DNA from: Distichodus sexfasciatus
Lineage: Eukaryota > Chordata > Actinopteri > Characiformes > Distichodontidae
Reading direction: 5' to 3'
DNA length: 64,000 nt
Assembly (NCBI GenBank): GCA_032718565.1
Contig: JAVGVS010000042.1
Span: 1,967,207 to 2,031,206, forward strand
Each line of letters begins with the position of its first letter. Positions within the stretch are counted from its first letter, which is position 1. Shown one piece after another: positions 33,356 through 43,206 of the stretch. The translations under genes and the position numbers were made by a program. The notes beneath the pieces were generated by a model that was given only the letters and a program-made list of their open reading frames with translations, did not search any database and had not been told where the DNA came from.

Positions 33356-33849
33356 TACGACGGCGTTTTAGTGCCACCTAAAAAAAAAAAATCTAAGTGC
33401 CACCTTAAAAAAAATAAATCTAAAATTACGAGATTAAACTCGTAATATTTCGAGAATAAACTCGAAACTACGAGAATAAAGTCGAAATGTTACGAGAATA
33501 AAGTCGAATTTTGACGTGAATGTTTAAGATATGTGAGTTAGCTCTACGGAAGACCTTGCCAACATCAACCGTCAAAGGTAAGGTTTATTAAAACCTCTTT
33601 AGTTAAATGTAGTTTGATATAATTTGATTCGACTTTATTCTCGTAATATTTCGACTTTATTCTCGTAACATTTCGACTTTATTCTCGTAACATTTCAACT
33701 TTATTCTCGTAACATTTCGACTTTTTTCTCGTAGTTTCGAGTTTATTCTCGAAATATTACGAGTTTAATCTCGTAATCTTAGAATTTTTTTTTTTTTTTT
33801 TTAAGGTGGCACTTAGATTTTTTTAAGGTGGCACTAAAACGCCGTCGTA
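33356..33849. mobile_element. foldback element with long inverted arms
   Basis: Outer ends TACGACGGCGTTTTAGTGCC and its exact inverse GGCACTAAAACGCCGTCGTA. Inside each arm is a string of ACGAGAATAAAGTCGAAATGTT-like modules (left) mirrored by TCTCGTAACATTTCGACTTT (right). The two arms occupy most of the 494 bp, with a loop near 33515-33625. A 6-bp direct repeat AAATGA lies on both sides (33350-33355, 33850-33855). Confidence 0.85.
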
Positions 33850-34053
33850 AAATGAAACAAAAGTAAATTAAAATAAAACTAAATGTTGCTAGTTAAGCAA
33901 TGTCCCATAAATACATAAAACATGTTTTGTAGTGCAAATTAAATAAATCAAACTGTCACACAACTTCTGCTTGTATGGCGTGGCTCAGCTTCAGTAACGC
34001 ACTTTTATTCATGTACAGCCACAAAACAGGCTGGGGTTCAGCCTTACCCTTAA

Positions 34054-34571
34054 GCCTGGAATATACTTGCGGTTAACTACGTACGTATGTACGTACGTAC
34101 AGGCGCTATCCGTGTCCTGCGTTGTTTGCGTCGGTTTTTGCGCACGTACTCAAAAATGAACGGAACGTATACGGAGATGCAATACCTGCGTAATTTATAG
34201 GGGGCAGTGTTGCGAGAGCTGCACTCAAAATTCAAGAAAAGAATTCTCCATTTTGCTGACGAGATCTATTGAGTGGTCGAACGTACCATCTCTGCGATTT
34301 TCGTTTAATTCTCTGGTGCTGTCTCAGTAAAATGAAGATTAATGTTTCTTCGAGTGAAGACATGTTTGTTTGGAATAACAGACAACGATTTTAAGATGCA
34401 GGTATTCATTCATTTAGTAGGTTTGCGGCCTCGACACTGACTCCTGATGGTAAGGAGTACACACTACCGATTATGACGTACAGTACGGACGCAAGTATAT
34501 CAGCACAAACGTTAATGACGCAACTGTGTACGGATACGCACACGTAGCTCACAGCAAGTATATTCCAGGCC
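34054..34571. mobile_element. non-autonomous DNA transposon (CCTGGAATATACTTGC ends)
   Basis: Inverted ends GCCTGGAATATACTTGC (left) and GCAAGTATATTCCAGGC (right) match exactly; next to the left end sits a run of ACGTACGTATGTACGTACGT. About 517 bp, possible CTTA flanks. Such termini are common in fish hAT-like miniature elements. Confidence 0.75.
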
Positions 34572-34651
34572 TTAGACGTACATCTGCGGCTTGTTTATGT
34601 CTTGCACAGCGCCACGTTTGATTTTTACAGTTTTGCTACTTTGTGGTTCAA

Positions 34652-34733
34652 AGTAGCTTAGCTGAGTGGTTTGAGATACAGCGACCAGCCTTCACTCTTT
34701 TCGGGGGCGTGGGTTTGAATCCCACTGCTACCA
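34652..34733 (+). pseudogene. tRNA-Leu pseudogene
   Basis: AGTAGCTTAGCTGAGTGGTT at the start and GTGGGTTTGAATCCCACTGC at the end align with tRNA-Leu, but the anticodon arm (GCGACCAGCCTTCACTC) no longer pairs. Confidence 0.75.
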
Positions 34734-35017
34734 TGACGTACATTTCCTATGTAAAGGATTCTAAAATTCAGAGTTTTTGTGGTGGCGCTACTTTATTACC
34801 ATGAAGTTATAATTAACCAAACACCGACAGCCAACCAATGTGTAAAAATCTTGAGAGCCAGTGAACAACAAGCTGGGCGTGATGAAGAGTGAACTTTATA
34901 TACAATTCAACAAAACCTGCTCCAAGCCTAAAATACTCAGAGATAACACATCAAAGCAGACATCAGGAAAAAAAACTCTGATGCCACGACATTCAGAAAA
35001 CAGCTATTTTTGCACAA

Positions 35018-35099
35018 GGTAGCGTGGGCGAGTGCTCCAAGGTGCTGGATTAAGACTCCCGTCTCTTCGGGGATGTGGGTTCAAATCCCACCGCTGCCA
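35018..35099 (+). tRNA. tRNA-Leu-like (AAG), probably decayed
   Basis: 82 nt with intact acceptor and T arm. The D arm is altered (GGGCGAGTGCTCC) and the anticodon stem CTGGA/TCCCG mispairs. Anticodon position reads AAG. Confidence 0.6.
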
Positions 35100-35313
35100 G
35101 GCTCCAAACGTTCCATTGTTTTAGAATCCATCACGTGCATTTTCAACGTAAAGATTCTAAAATCCCAATGCAGTTGCTGTTGGGGTGCTGCTTTATCACG
35201 CTGGAGTTATCATTTACAATACAACAACAAGCTAAAAAATGTTTGATAATCTTGAGAACGTGAGCTGACCGTCTGAGTACTGGTTTAAGTTGTTAGTTGA
35301 AAGCCTATAACAA

Positions 35314-35395
35314 GGTAGTGTGGCCGAGTGGCCTAAGGCGCAGGGTTAAGGCTCCAGTCGCTTTGGGGATGTGGGTTCAATTCCCCTTGCTGCCA
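35314..35395 (+). pseudogene. tRNA-Leu-like (AAG) pseudogene
   Basis: Full length, but the anticodon stem (CAGGG/TCCAG) and T stem (GTGGG/TCCCC) are broken. LINE-derived sequence starts within a few bases of its 3' end. Confidence 0.65.
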
Positions 35396-35400
35396 GAAGT

Positions 35401-35535
35401 TGCTTTTTGCAGTCTGTCATTCTCTCGACCTCATCCCTATTTGGTTCATTGGGTAGAGTCCAGTCAGTTGTCTCAAAACAACTAAGCAGCAACAAGTGTG
35501 TAAGTGCCAGCAACAGGACAGAGCCCCAGTCCACC
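35401..35535 (-). mobile_element. LINE ORF2 fragment
   Basis: One - strand frame reads LLLLSCFETTDWTLPNEPNR then DEVERMTDC. The C-F-TDW and D-ID-T...C pattern is typical of the linker between endonuclease and reverse transcriptase in fish LINEs. Homologous pieces sit at the same place behind the tRNA-Leu copies ending at 39683, 44673, 46043 and 47261. Confidence 0.55.
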
Positions 35536-36149
35536 TATACAAACCAGAACAGCTGTTTATCATGTCACATTGAGTACAGGTGGGAACATTCTCTGGTCTC
35601 ACGATTATTAGGTCAACAATTTGATTTGATACAATATCACGATGTGTGCCAACAATTTCTCTACATTACTTCACATTGCAAGCAGAGTGGCTAGTTATAG
35701 TTGCTAAAGGGATCTACTTTTTTTTAATGAATCTTCATGCCGTAGACAGGAAATCACCAAACAATGTCATGATATAATTCAGGGGTTTTCTAAAGGTTTC
35801 TGAAGTTCCAATGGGGGGGTTTGCTGTGGTGCTGCTTTGTCACCATGAAGTTCTAATTTGCTATACAACAAGCCAACCAATATGTGATTATTCTCAAGAG
35901 CAACTGAACAACAAGCTGGACGTGATGAAGAGTGACCTTTTTATACAATTCAACACAACCTGCTACAAGCGTAAGATGATCATAGATAACACATAAAAGC
36001 AGGTGTCAGGGAAAACAAAACCTGTTGATGCTGTGAGGTTCAGAGTTCTGTTTTTAAGATCTTTTTTCAAAGTAGCATGTAATATGTGTAATTGTCTCTG
36101 AGGAGCCAGCTTTTTCATGTACTGGCCCAGCAAGCTCGGCTGCACTGTC

Positions 36150-36236
36150 CCTTCGATAGCTCAGTTGGTAGAGTGGGGGACTGTAGGTGACAAAGCAGGC
36201 ATTCTTAGGTAGCTGGTTCAAATCTGGCTTGAAGGA
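36150..36236 (+). tRNA. tRNA-Tyr (GTA) with intron, copy 1
   Basis: CCTTCGATAGCTCAGTTGGT ... ACTGTAG, a 13-15 nt intron beginning after the base 3' of the anticodon (GTGACAAAGCAGG), then TTCTTAGGTAGC and CTGGTTCAAATCTGGCTTGA AGGA. Acceptor stem pairs fully. The anticodon stem GGGGA/TTCTT is mostly G-T, so activity is doubtful. Confidence 0.8.
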
Positions 36237-36564
36237 AATGGACGTGTTTTGCTTCTTCTCTTCCTCAATTTCATTGATTATAATCAATTCAGGTAATGGA
36301 ACAAAAGCACAAGCTTCCCTGACCGGCAATCAACCCTGTGCCACTAGACCACCAGGGACTGGTATTGTAAAAAGCACTAGAAAATACAATTTGTCATAAA
36401 AAGCTACCCTTCTACTTCAACGTTACGGAATAGCTGACCAAATCAGCCTCAAGACCTCACCTCTTCTAAGCAAGGTGAGCCAGAAACAAAGTTTCTCATG
36501 CTGTGGTTTGAGATGCAATATGAAGTCATGTTGATCAAAAGCAACAGATATGTTTCTTAAATAC

Positions 36565-36652
36565 GGTTAGGGTTAGGAGCAAGATCTGTGCCCTTGGGTT
36601 TGTGGTTAGGGTTAGCTTAACCTAAACCCTAACCCTAACCCTAACCCTAACC
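36565..36652. repeat. interstitial telomere-like repeats, head-to-head, copy 1
   Basis: GGTTAGGGTTAGG at 36565, GGTTAGGGTTAG at 36604 followed by CTTAA and then four to five CCCTAA units to 36652, i.e. TTAGGG and CCCTAA runs facing each other. Confidence 0.9.
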
Positions 36653-36856
36653 AGAGGTGTATTTGCCAATATGAATGTGAGAGGTCCCGGGCTCCATTCC
36701 CAAGAGGGCTCTCAGTTTTGCTCTACAATCAAGTAGTTGAGCTGCTTGCCTCCAGAATATGCAAAACTGCTGTATAGGATGGAAAAAAATATGTGTAATT
36801 GTCGTTGAGGAGCCAGTTTTTTCATGTACTAGCCCAGCAATGTCAGCTACAGTGTC

Positions 36857-36943
36857 CCTTCGATAGCTCAGTTGGTAGAGCAGAGGACTGTAGGTGACAA
36901 AGCAGGCATTCTTAGGTAGCTGGTTCAAATCTGGCTTGAAGGA
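36857..36943 (+). tRNA. tRNA-Tyr (GTA) with intron, copy 2
   Basis: As copy 1, but with the canonical GAGGA anticodon stem, so the fold is better; probably the most functional of the three. Intron at the standard position after the base following GTA. Confidence 0.87.
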
Positions 36944-37270
36944 AATGGGTGTGTTTTGCTTCTTCTCTTCCTCAATTTCATTGATTATGATCAGTTCAGG
37001 TAATGGAACAAAAGCACAAGCTTCCCTGACCGGCAACTGAACCCAAGCCACTAGACCACCAGGGACTGGTATTGCAAAAAGCACTAGAAAATACAATTTG
37101 TCATAAAAAGCGACCCTTCTACTTCAACATTACCGAATAGCTGACCAAATCAGCCTCAAGACCTCACCTCTTCTAAGCAAGGTGAGCCAGAAACAAAGTT
37201 TCTCATGCTGTGGTTTGAGATGCAATATGAAGTCATGTTGATCAAAAGCAACAGATATGTTTCTTAAATA

Positions 37271-37356
37271 CGGTTAGGGTTAGGAGCAAGATCTGTGCCC
37301 TTGGGTTTGTGATTAGGGTTAGCTTAACCCTAAACCCTAAACCCTAACCCTAACCA
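37271..37356. repeat. interstitial telomere-like repeats, head-to-head, copy 2
   Basis: Duplicate of the block at 36565: GGTTAGGGTTAGG, ATTAGGGTTAGCTTAA, then CCCTAAACCCTAAACCCTAA and CCCTAACC. Confidence 0.9.
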
Positions 37357-37559
37357 GGGGTGTATTTGCCAATATGAATGTGAGAGGTCCCCGGCTCCAT
37401 TCCCAAGAGGGCTCTCAGTTTTGCTCTACAATCAAGTAGTTGAGCTGCTTGCCTCCAGAATATGCAAAACTGCTGTATAGGATGGAAAAAAATATGTGTA
37501 ATTGTCTTTGAGGAGCCAGTTTTTTCATGTACTGGCCCAGCAATCTCAGCTACAGTGTC

Positions 37560-37646
37560 CTTTCGATAGCTCAGTTGGTAGAGTGGAAAACTGTAGGTGT
37601 TAATGCATGCATCCTTAGGTCGCTGGTTCAAATCTGGCTCAAAGGA
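37560..37646 (+). pseudogene. tRNA-Tyr (GTA) copy 3, decayed
   Basis: CTTTCGATAGCTCAGTTGGT and anticodon GTA with an intron GTGTTAATGCATGC. The anticodon stem (GAAAA/TCCTT) and acceptor (CTTTCGA/TCAAAGG) contain mismatches. Confidence 0.7.
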
Positions 37647-37690
37647 GATGTTTTGCTCTTCTCTTCCTCACTTTCATTGATAATAAGGTT

Positions 37691-38201
37691 ACACACAGAT
37701 AACACCAGTATTATTGTGCTACAAGCATAAGACGATCACAGATAACGCATAAAAGCAATATAGCTACGCTAATAAACACCAACAAAAACTTTTTAATGCA
37801 CGTGTGTATAAAACGATTATATATTTCCGCGTTGCCTCTGGCTCGGCTTCAATTTGGATTCTAAGCAAGTCTTCTGCTAAGTGTGCTCTGGGAAATATGG
37901 GACACGCCCTGCTTCTCGAGGACCTAAACAGCTTCTATATTGAATGAACGCCTTCAAAACCTAAAACAGAATGTAGCGTTTCATTCATTTGTGAATTGAG
38001 GAAATGACAAAAATGTTCCATCAATGCATCGATTCTGCAGTTAATTTCAACACCCCTAATGAAGAGTGCACACTTGTATACAATTCAACAAAACCTGTTA
38101 CAAGCGTAAGATGATCATAAATAACACATATAAACAGACAGCGGAATAAATACTTTGCTGCTGTGACGTTCAGAATGCTGTTTTTAAGATCCCTTTCTCA
38201 A
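37691..38201. repeat. ~510-bp spacer block preceding tRNA-Leu, copy 1
   Basis: Begins ACACACAGATAACACCAGTA, contains GCGTTGCCTCTGGCTCGG, AATATGGGACACGCCCTGC and GTTAATTTCAACACCCCTAA, and ends at the tRNA-Leu at 38202. Homologous blocks lie at 38458-38976, 40290-40797 and 45450-45961, each ending at the next tRNA-Leu. The CAACACCCCTAA part looks like a fish hAT end. Confidence 0.8.
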
Positions 38202-38283
38202 GGTAGCGTGGCCGAGCGGTCTAAGGCGCTGGATTAAGGCTCCAGTCTCTTTGGGGGCGTGGGTTCGAATCCCACCGCTGCCA
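38202..38283 (+). tRNA. tRNA-Leu (AAG), intact
   Basis: Perfect class II leucine tRNA: acceptor GGTAGCG/CGCTGCC, D arm, anticodon arm CTGGA-TTAAGGC-TCCAG, variable arm, T arm GTGGG-TTCGAAT-CCCAC. TTTT follows 8 bases downstream. Confidence 0.95.
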
Positions 38284-38457
38284 GTATATGCATTTTCTAT
38301 GTAAAAAAGTATTTGCTGTGTTCCTACATTATCACTTTCATGTTAAAATTGATCAATTGTACAAAATCCAACCTACCTATATGTATTAACCTTAAAAGCC
38401 TTCGAGCAGGGAACAATGAGACTTATGTGATGAAGAATTAATTTTTCCATACAATTA

Positions 38458-38976
38458 CTCACAGATAACACCAGTATTATTGTGCTACAAGCATAAGACG
38501 ATCACAGATAACACATAAAAAAAATATAGCTACGCTAATAAACACCAACAAAAACTTTTTCACGCACGTGTGTATAAAAAGATTACTTTTCCGCGTTGCC
38601 TCTGGCTCGGATTAAATTTGGATTCTGAACCAGTCTTCTGCTAAGTGTGCTCTGGGAAATATGGGACACACCCTGGTTCTCGAGGACCTAATAAGCAACA
38701 AAGGCGATGAACCGCTTCTATATTGAGTAAACGCCTTTCAAAATCTAAAGTAGAATGTAGTCTTTCGTTCATTTGTGAATTGAGGAAATGACAAAAACAT
38801 TCCATCGATGCATCTTGTTAATTTCAACATTCCTAATGAAGAGTGCACACTTGTATACAATTCAACACAACCTGCTACAAGCGTAAGATGATCAGAGATA
38901 AAACATAAAAGCAGACATCAGAAAAAAACTTTGATGCCGCGACGTTCAGAAAACTGTTTTTAAGACCTTTGCACAA
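38458..38976. repeat. ~510-bp spacer block preceding tRNA-Leu, copy 2
   Basis: Same content as 37691-38201 with small indels. With the tRNA and about 175 bp of 3' flank it makes a roughly 775-bp unit (38202 to 38977). Confidence 0.8.
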
Positions 38977-39058
38977 GGTAGCGTGGCCGAGTGGTCTAAG
39001 GTGCTGGATTAAGGCTTCTGTTCCTGCAGCGGTGTGGGCTCAAACCCCACTGCGACCA
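38977..39058 (+). pseudogene. tRNA-Leu-like (AAG), decayed
   Basis: 5' half intact, but anticodon stem CTGGA/TTCTG, T arm GGGCTCAAACCCCAC and acceptor 3' strand TGCGACC are altered. Closely related to the copy at 42746. Confidence 0.7.
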
Positions 39059-39229
39059 TGATGTGTGCTTCCTGTGCAAAGGCTTCTGACATTCCAATGG
39101 GGGGGGGGTTTGTTGTGATGTTGCTTTTTCACCATGAAGTTCTAATTTGCTATACAACAAGCCCAACAGCTGGTTATGATATGACATTTTATGTACTGTT
39201 TTAAGTTGTTAATGAGCATCTCGGCTTGT

Positions 39230-39311
39230 GGTAGTGTGGCCGAGTGGTCTAAAGCGCTGCGTTAATGCTCCAGTCACTTTGGAGGCGTCGGTTTGAATCT
39301 TACTGCTGCCA
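39230..39311 (+). pseudogene. tRNA-Leu-derived copy with anticodon AAT
   Basis: Full-length Leu body (GGTAGTGTGGCCGAGTGGTC), but the anticodon loop is TTAATGC, placing AAT, an isoleucine anticodon, at 34-36. The anticodon stem CTGCG/TCCAG is mispaired, so probably inactive. Confidence 0.65.
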
Positions 39312-39602
39312 TGATGTGCATTTTCTACGTAAAGGATTCTAAAATTCAGAGTTTTAGCGGTGGTCCTACTTTATCACCATGAAGTTATTATTTACTATAC
39401 AAAAACAAGCCAACTAATATGGCATAAGGTTAAGATCCAGTAAAAAACGAGATGGATGTGATGAAGTGTGCACTTCTGTATACAGTTCAACACAACCTGC
39501 TACAAGTGCAGGATGATCATAGACAATACAGAAAAGCAGGTGTCAGAAAAAGAAACTTGATGCCGTGATGTTCAGCAGGCTGTTGTTGAACTATTTCCTT
39601 GA

Positions 39603-39683
39603 GGTAGCATGGCCAAGCGATCTAAAGTGCTGGATTAAGGCTCCAGTCTCTTCGGGAGCATGGATTCGAATCTCACCGCTGCT
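39603..39683 (+). pseudogene. tRNA-Leu pseudogene (AAG) truncated at its 3' end
   Basis: GGTAGCATGGCCAAGCGATC ... ATTCGAATCTCACCGCTGC, then runs directly into the LINE fragment (TTTTTGCAGTCTGTCATTTT) without the last acceptor bases. Confidence 0.75.
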
Positions 39684-39835
39684 TTTTGCAGTCTGTCATT
39701 TTGTCGAGCTCAGCCCCGTGTGGTTCACAGAGTACAGTCCAGTCAGTTGTCTCAAAACAACTAAGCAGCAACAAGGGCAACAAGTGTGCAAGTTCCAGCA
39801 ACATGACAGCGCCCCAGTCCATCTATACAAACCAG
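39684..39835 (-). mobile_element. LINE ORF2 fragment behind tRNA-Leu
   Basis: Homologous to 35401-35535 (CAGTCAGTTGTCTCAAAACA shared), followed by a hAT-like end GAGGTGTGAACCATCACTGG and TCTCACGAATCGACTGG up to about 39990. Confidence 0.55.
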
Positions 39836-40032
39836 AACAACTGTTTATCATGTGATATTGAGTAGAGGTGTGAACCATCACTGGTCTCACGAATCGACTG
39901 GATTGCGATTATTACGTCAATGATTCGATACGATATCGCAATGCACGACATCAGTTTGTCTACATCACTTCACATTGCACCCAGATTTGCTGCTGTGACA
40001 ATCAGAATATTGTTTTCATGAAACCTTCTCAA

Positions 40033-40114
40033 GGTAGCGTGGCCGAGTGGTCTAAGGCGCTGGATTTAGGCTCCAGTCTCTTCGGGGGCGTGGGTTCGAA
40101 TCCCACCGCTGCCA
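40033..40114 (+). tRNA. tRNA-Leu (TAG), intact
   Basis: Canonical Leu-TAG with all stems paired and standard A and B boxes; D loop GAGTGGTCTAA. TTTT 11 bases downstream. Confidence 0.95.
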
Positions 40115-40289
40115 TTCCATACATTTTCTATGTAAAAATGTCTTTGCTGTATTCTTACTTTATCACTGTCAAGTTAAAATTGATCAACTGTACAAAGTCC
40201 AAACTACCTATATGTATTAATCTTTAGAGCCTACGAGCAGGGAACAACAAGATTTACGTGATGAAGAGTTCACTTTTCCACACAGTTCC

Positions 40290-40797
40290 TCACAGCTAAC
40301 ACCAGTATTATTGTGTGCTACAAGCATAAGACAATCACAGATAACGCATAAAAGCAACATAGCTACGCTAACACCAACAAAAACTTTTTAACGCACACGT
40401 GTATAAAACGATTACTTTTACGCGTTGCCTCTGGCTCGGCTTCAATTTGGATTCTAAGCAAGTCTTCTGCTAAGTGTGCTCTGGGAAATATGGGACACAC
40501 CCTGCTTCTCGAGGACCTAAACAGCGAAAAAGGCATCGAACCGCTTCTATATTGAGTGAATGCCTTCAAAACCGAAAACAGAATGTAGCCTTTCATTCAT
40601 TTGTGAATTGAGGTAATGACAAAAAGTTCCATCAATGCATCGATTCTGCAGTTAATTTCAACACCCCTAATGAAGAGTGCACACTTGTATACAATTCAAC
40701 ACAACCTGCTACAAGCGTAAGATGACCAGAGATAAAACATAAAAGCAGACTTTGATAACGTGACGTTCAGGAAACTGTTTTAAAGCATTTTATTCAA
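40290..40797. repeat. ~510-bp spacer block preceding tRNA-Leu, copy 3
   Basis: Same block as 37691-38201. The 40033-40797 unit (765 bp) parallels 38202-38976. The - strand frame at 40363-40596 is a by-product of the repeat. Confidence 0.8.
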
Positions 40798-40879
40798 GGT
40801 AGCGTGGCCGAGCGGTCTAAGGCATTGGATTTAGGCTCCAGTCTCTTTGGGGGCGTGGGTGTGAATCCCACTGCTTCCA
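40798..40879 (+). tRNA. tRNA-Leu-like (TAG), probably decayed
   Basis: A box and anticodon arm usable (TTGGA-TTTAGGC-TCCAG). The B box reads GGTGTGAATCC instead of GGTTCGAATCC, and the acceptor has a mismatch (GGTAGCG/TGCTTCC). Confidence 0.6.
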
Positions 40880-41089
40880 GGGTGTGAATTTCCTTTCATT
40901 TAGGAATTCCAACATACGCATTGCTTGGTGTGACTTCATCACTATCAAGTTGTCATTCAGTGTGCAATAAAGAAACTTACTGATGTGTAGTTATCGATTA
41001 TGAGGAAGATCATCTCACTAGGGTTTACACAGTGTTGATTTCAGACAGATTTGTCCAGACATGCCAGCGTGATATTTGGGGTCACTCTG

Positions 41090-41755
41090 GCCACGTTCAC
41101 ACTGCCATGCTGAAGTGACTCAAATCGAATTATTTGCCTTAATGGACACAGATCTGGTCTTTTCTGGGTTGTGTGGACACGCAAATCTGATCTTTTCAAA
41201 TCAGATTTGTGTCACTTTCATATGTGGTACTAAATCTCATACGTATCTGATTCGCGGCCATGCGACCTGAATGTGAACGCTCAGATCGGGATTCATGTGG
41301 CTTTTTGCTTATATGCATGCGCTGACATCTTCAGCCTGCACCGGCAGCGCAGGAAGGTAAAAATGGAGGAGAGCTGCGATAACAGTCAGTGGAAGGATGG
41401 AGAAGTTGGGGATTTAATTGACTTTTTTTCTCCTTTTTGACCTGCTCATGTACAGCTGATTCATTGTTTGTTGTCCTCCAGAGCAAAGTGCGATACATGC
41501 GTGAGCTACTAACGCTTCCATTTTTAATGTCATGAGTCATCCCACGGATATGACGTTTTTTGTTGTTGGTGACGCAGTTGTCCCCTGTAAAAACGTATCA
41601 ATGTGCGCATGCGTGACGTTTCGGAGGACCGATGTGTTCACATTACAGTCAGATACTGGTCACTTGTAGTTATGAATGTGAACCGTCAAGATAGACAAAT
41701 CCGATCTGAGCAAAAAATCGGAATTGAACGATGTGGCTGGCAGTGTGAACGTAGC
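41090..41755. mobile_element. non-autonomous DNA transposon (hAT-like)
   Basis: Left GCCACGTTCACACTGCCA and right TGGCAGTGTGAACGTAGC are inverted repeats with one mismatch, flanked by CTCTG on both sides (41085-41089, 41756-41760). 666 bp with subterminal palindromic text (ATTCGGATTTG type), no coding frame. Such GTTCACACTGCC ends are common among fish hAT-like elements. Confidence 0.75.
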
Positions 41756-41919
41756 CTCTGCCTCTACCTGGGGCATACCCTGGTTCTCGGGGACCTAAGC
41801 CAGTGTGTAAGCGTGAGCAATAGGACAGGGTCCCAGTCCATCCATGCAAATCCCAACAGCTGGTTAGCATGTGACATTCTATGTACTGTTTTAAGTTGTT
41901 AGTCAAAGGCTTCGCTCAT

Positions 41920-42001
41920 GATAGCGTGGCTGAGCGGTCCAAGGTGCTCGATTCAGACTCCAGTCTCTTTGGGGGTGTGGGTTTGAATCCCACTGCTGCT
42001 A
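41920..42001 (+). pseudogene. tRNA-Leu-derived copy with anticodon CAG
   Basis: GATAGCGTGGCTGAGCGGTC ... loop TTCAGAC gives CAG, still a leucine anticodon. Stem CTCGA/TCCAG is mispaired and the acceptor is altered. A similar TTCAGAC copy is at 62707. Confidence 0.65.
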
Positions 42002-42079
42002 TGATTTACACTCTGCAGGTTGTCATTTTCTAAAGGTCAGCCCAGTCAGTTGTCTCACAACAGTCCTGCCGAGACACTG

Positions 42080-42365
42080 CTGCACTGCTTTGGGATAACC
42101 GACTGGGCTCTACTTTCTGAACTACACAGGGATGACGTGGACAAAATGATAGACTGCGTTACAGATTAAATACGTTTTTGTGAACACAACATCTTGCCCA
42201 GCAGAACTATGCACTGCTTTCCAAAGAACATGGCATGAATCAGCAGTGATCTGAAGATACTACCAGGTCTGGAGACAGAGAGGAACTGAGGAGGGTGCAA
42301 CATGAACTGAGGGAGAGGCTATGGGGATGTAAAGACACCTACAGCAGGAAGCTAGAGGTGTAAGA
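42080..42365 (+). mobile_element. LINE ORF2 fragment, + strand
   Basis: Frames read CFGITDWALLSELHRDDVDK, MIDCVTD, then FCEHNILPSRTMHCFPKN and, after a frameshift, GDREELRRVQHELRERLWGC: the classical linker to reverse transcriptase order in fish LINEs. Stops and frameshifts show it is dead. Confidence 0.7.
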
Positions 42366-42430
42366 AGCGTAAGATGATCATAGAAAATAGGTAATTAAAC
42401 AGTTTTAAGCCCTTTTGGACAAATCCTTAC

Positions 42431-42670
42431 TGCTGTAAGGCAGTTGGTGGCGTAACGGTAGGACGGTCACCCCATGGTCAGAAGGTCCCAGGTTTGAATC
42501 CAGGCCCAGTAAAGTTACCACTGAGGTACTCGTGAGCAAGGTACCATCCCCAAGCCCTGCTCCCTGGACGCTTGTTAGCTGCCCACTGCTCCTTCACGGA
42601 TGGCTTAAATGGAGAGGTCACATTTGGCTGTGGTGCGGTGGTGTGTTCACAATGACAAATAATAATCCTA
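42431..42670 (+). mobile_element. tRNA-derived SINE (second family)
   Basis: AGTTGGTGGCGTAACGGTAG head, CAGGTTTGAATCCAGGCCCA B-box region, GTTACCACTGAGGTACTCGT, CCCACTGCTCCTTCACGGAT and TGTTCACAATGACAAATAAT. Best preserved copy of this family, close to the reverse of 19203-19442. Confidence 0.85.
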
Positions 42671-42745
42671 TTTCTTTTTTCTTTCTTTTCTTTATCATGT
42701 GACATTCTGTACTGTTTTAAGTTGTTAATTAAAGGTTTGCCTCAA

Positions 42746-42827
42746 GGTAGCGTAGCCGAGTGGTCTAAGGTGCTGGATTAAGGCTTCTGTCTCTTCGGCG
42801 GTGTGGACTCAAACCCCACTGCGACCA
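42746..42827 (+). pseudogene. tRNA-Leu-like (AAG), decayed
   Basis: Shares with 38977 the altered 3' half (GGCTTCTGTCTCTTC, GGACTCAAACCCCACTGCGA CC). The two derive from one duplication after the mutations arose. Confidence 0.7.
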
Positions 42828-43124
42828 TGACAGGTGCTTCCTATGTAAAGGCTTCTGACGTTCCAATGGGGGGGTTTGTTGTGGTGCTGCTTTGTCACCA
42901 TGAAGTTCTAATTTGCTATACAACAATCCAACCAATATGTGATAATCTCAAGAGCAAGTGAACAATAAGCTGGATGTGATGAAGAGTGACCTTTTTATAC
43001 AATTCAACACAACCTGCTACAAGCGTAAGATGATCATAGATAACACATAAAAGCAGGCGTCAGGGAAAACAAAACCCATTGATGCTGTGACGTTGAGAAC
43101 ACAGCTTATAAGTAGTTCATACAA

Positions 43125-43206
43125 GGTAGCGTGGCCGAGCGGTCTAAGGCACTGGATTAAGGCTCCAGTCTCTTTGGGGGCGTGGATTCGAATCCCACCG
43201 CTGCCA
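43125..43206 (+). tRNA. tRNA-Leu (AAG), near-intact
   Basis: Differs from the perfect copies mainly by GTGGATTCGAATCCCAC (one T-stem mismatch) and CACTGGA for CGCTGGA. Flank matches that of 38202 and 40033 for about 200 bp. Confidence 0.8.

Larger units (their letters stand above)
36084..37690. repeat. ~705-bp tandem duplication carrying tRNA-Tyr and telomere-like repeats
   Basis: Copies begin at 36084, 36791 and 37494 (GTGTAATTGTCTCTGAGGAG and variants). The first two are complete and nearly identical; the third stops around 37690. Each has a tRNA-Tyr about 66 bp in, and the complete ones end with telomere-like repeats and TTGCCTCCAGAATATGCAAA. Confidence 0.9.

Noticed and set aside
40018..40227. 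Open frames reading SVAEWSKALDLGSSLFGGVG and similar (also near 44442-44795, 44921-45166, 47030-47383, 57918-58145)
   Set aside because: These are translations of tRNA-Leu genes, a well-known source of spurious proteins. The tRNA structure explains the sequence completely.
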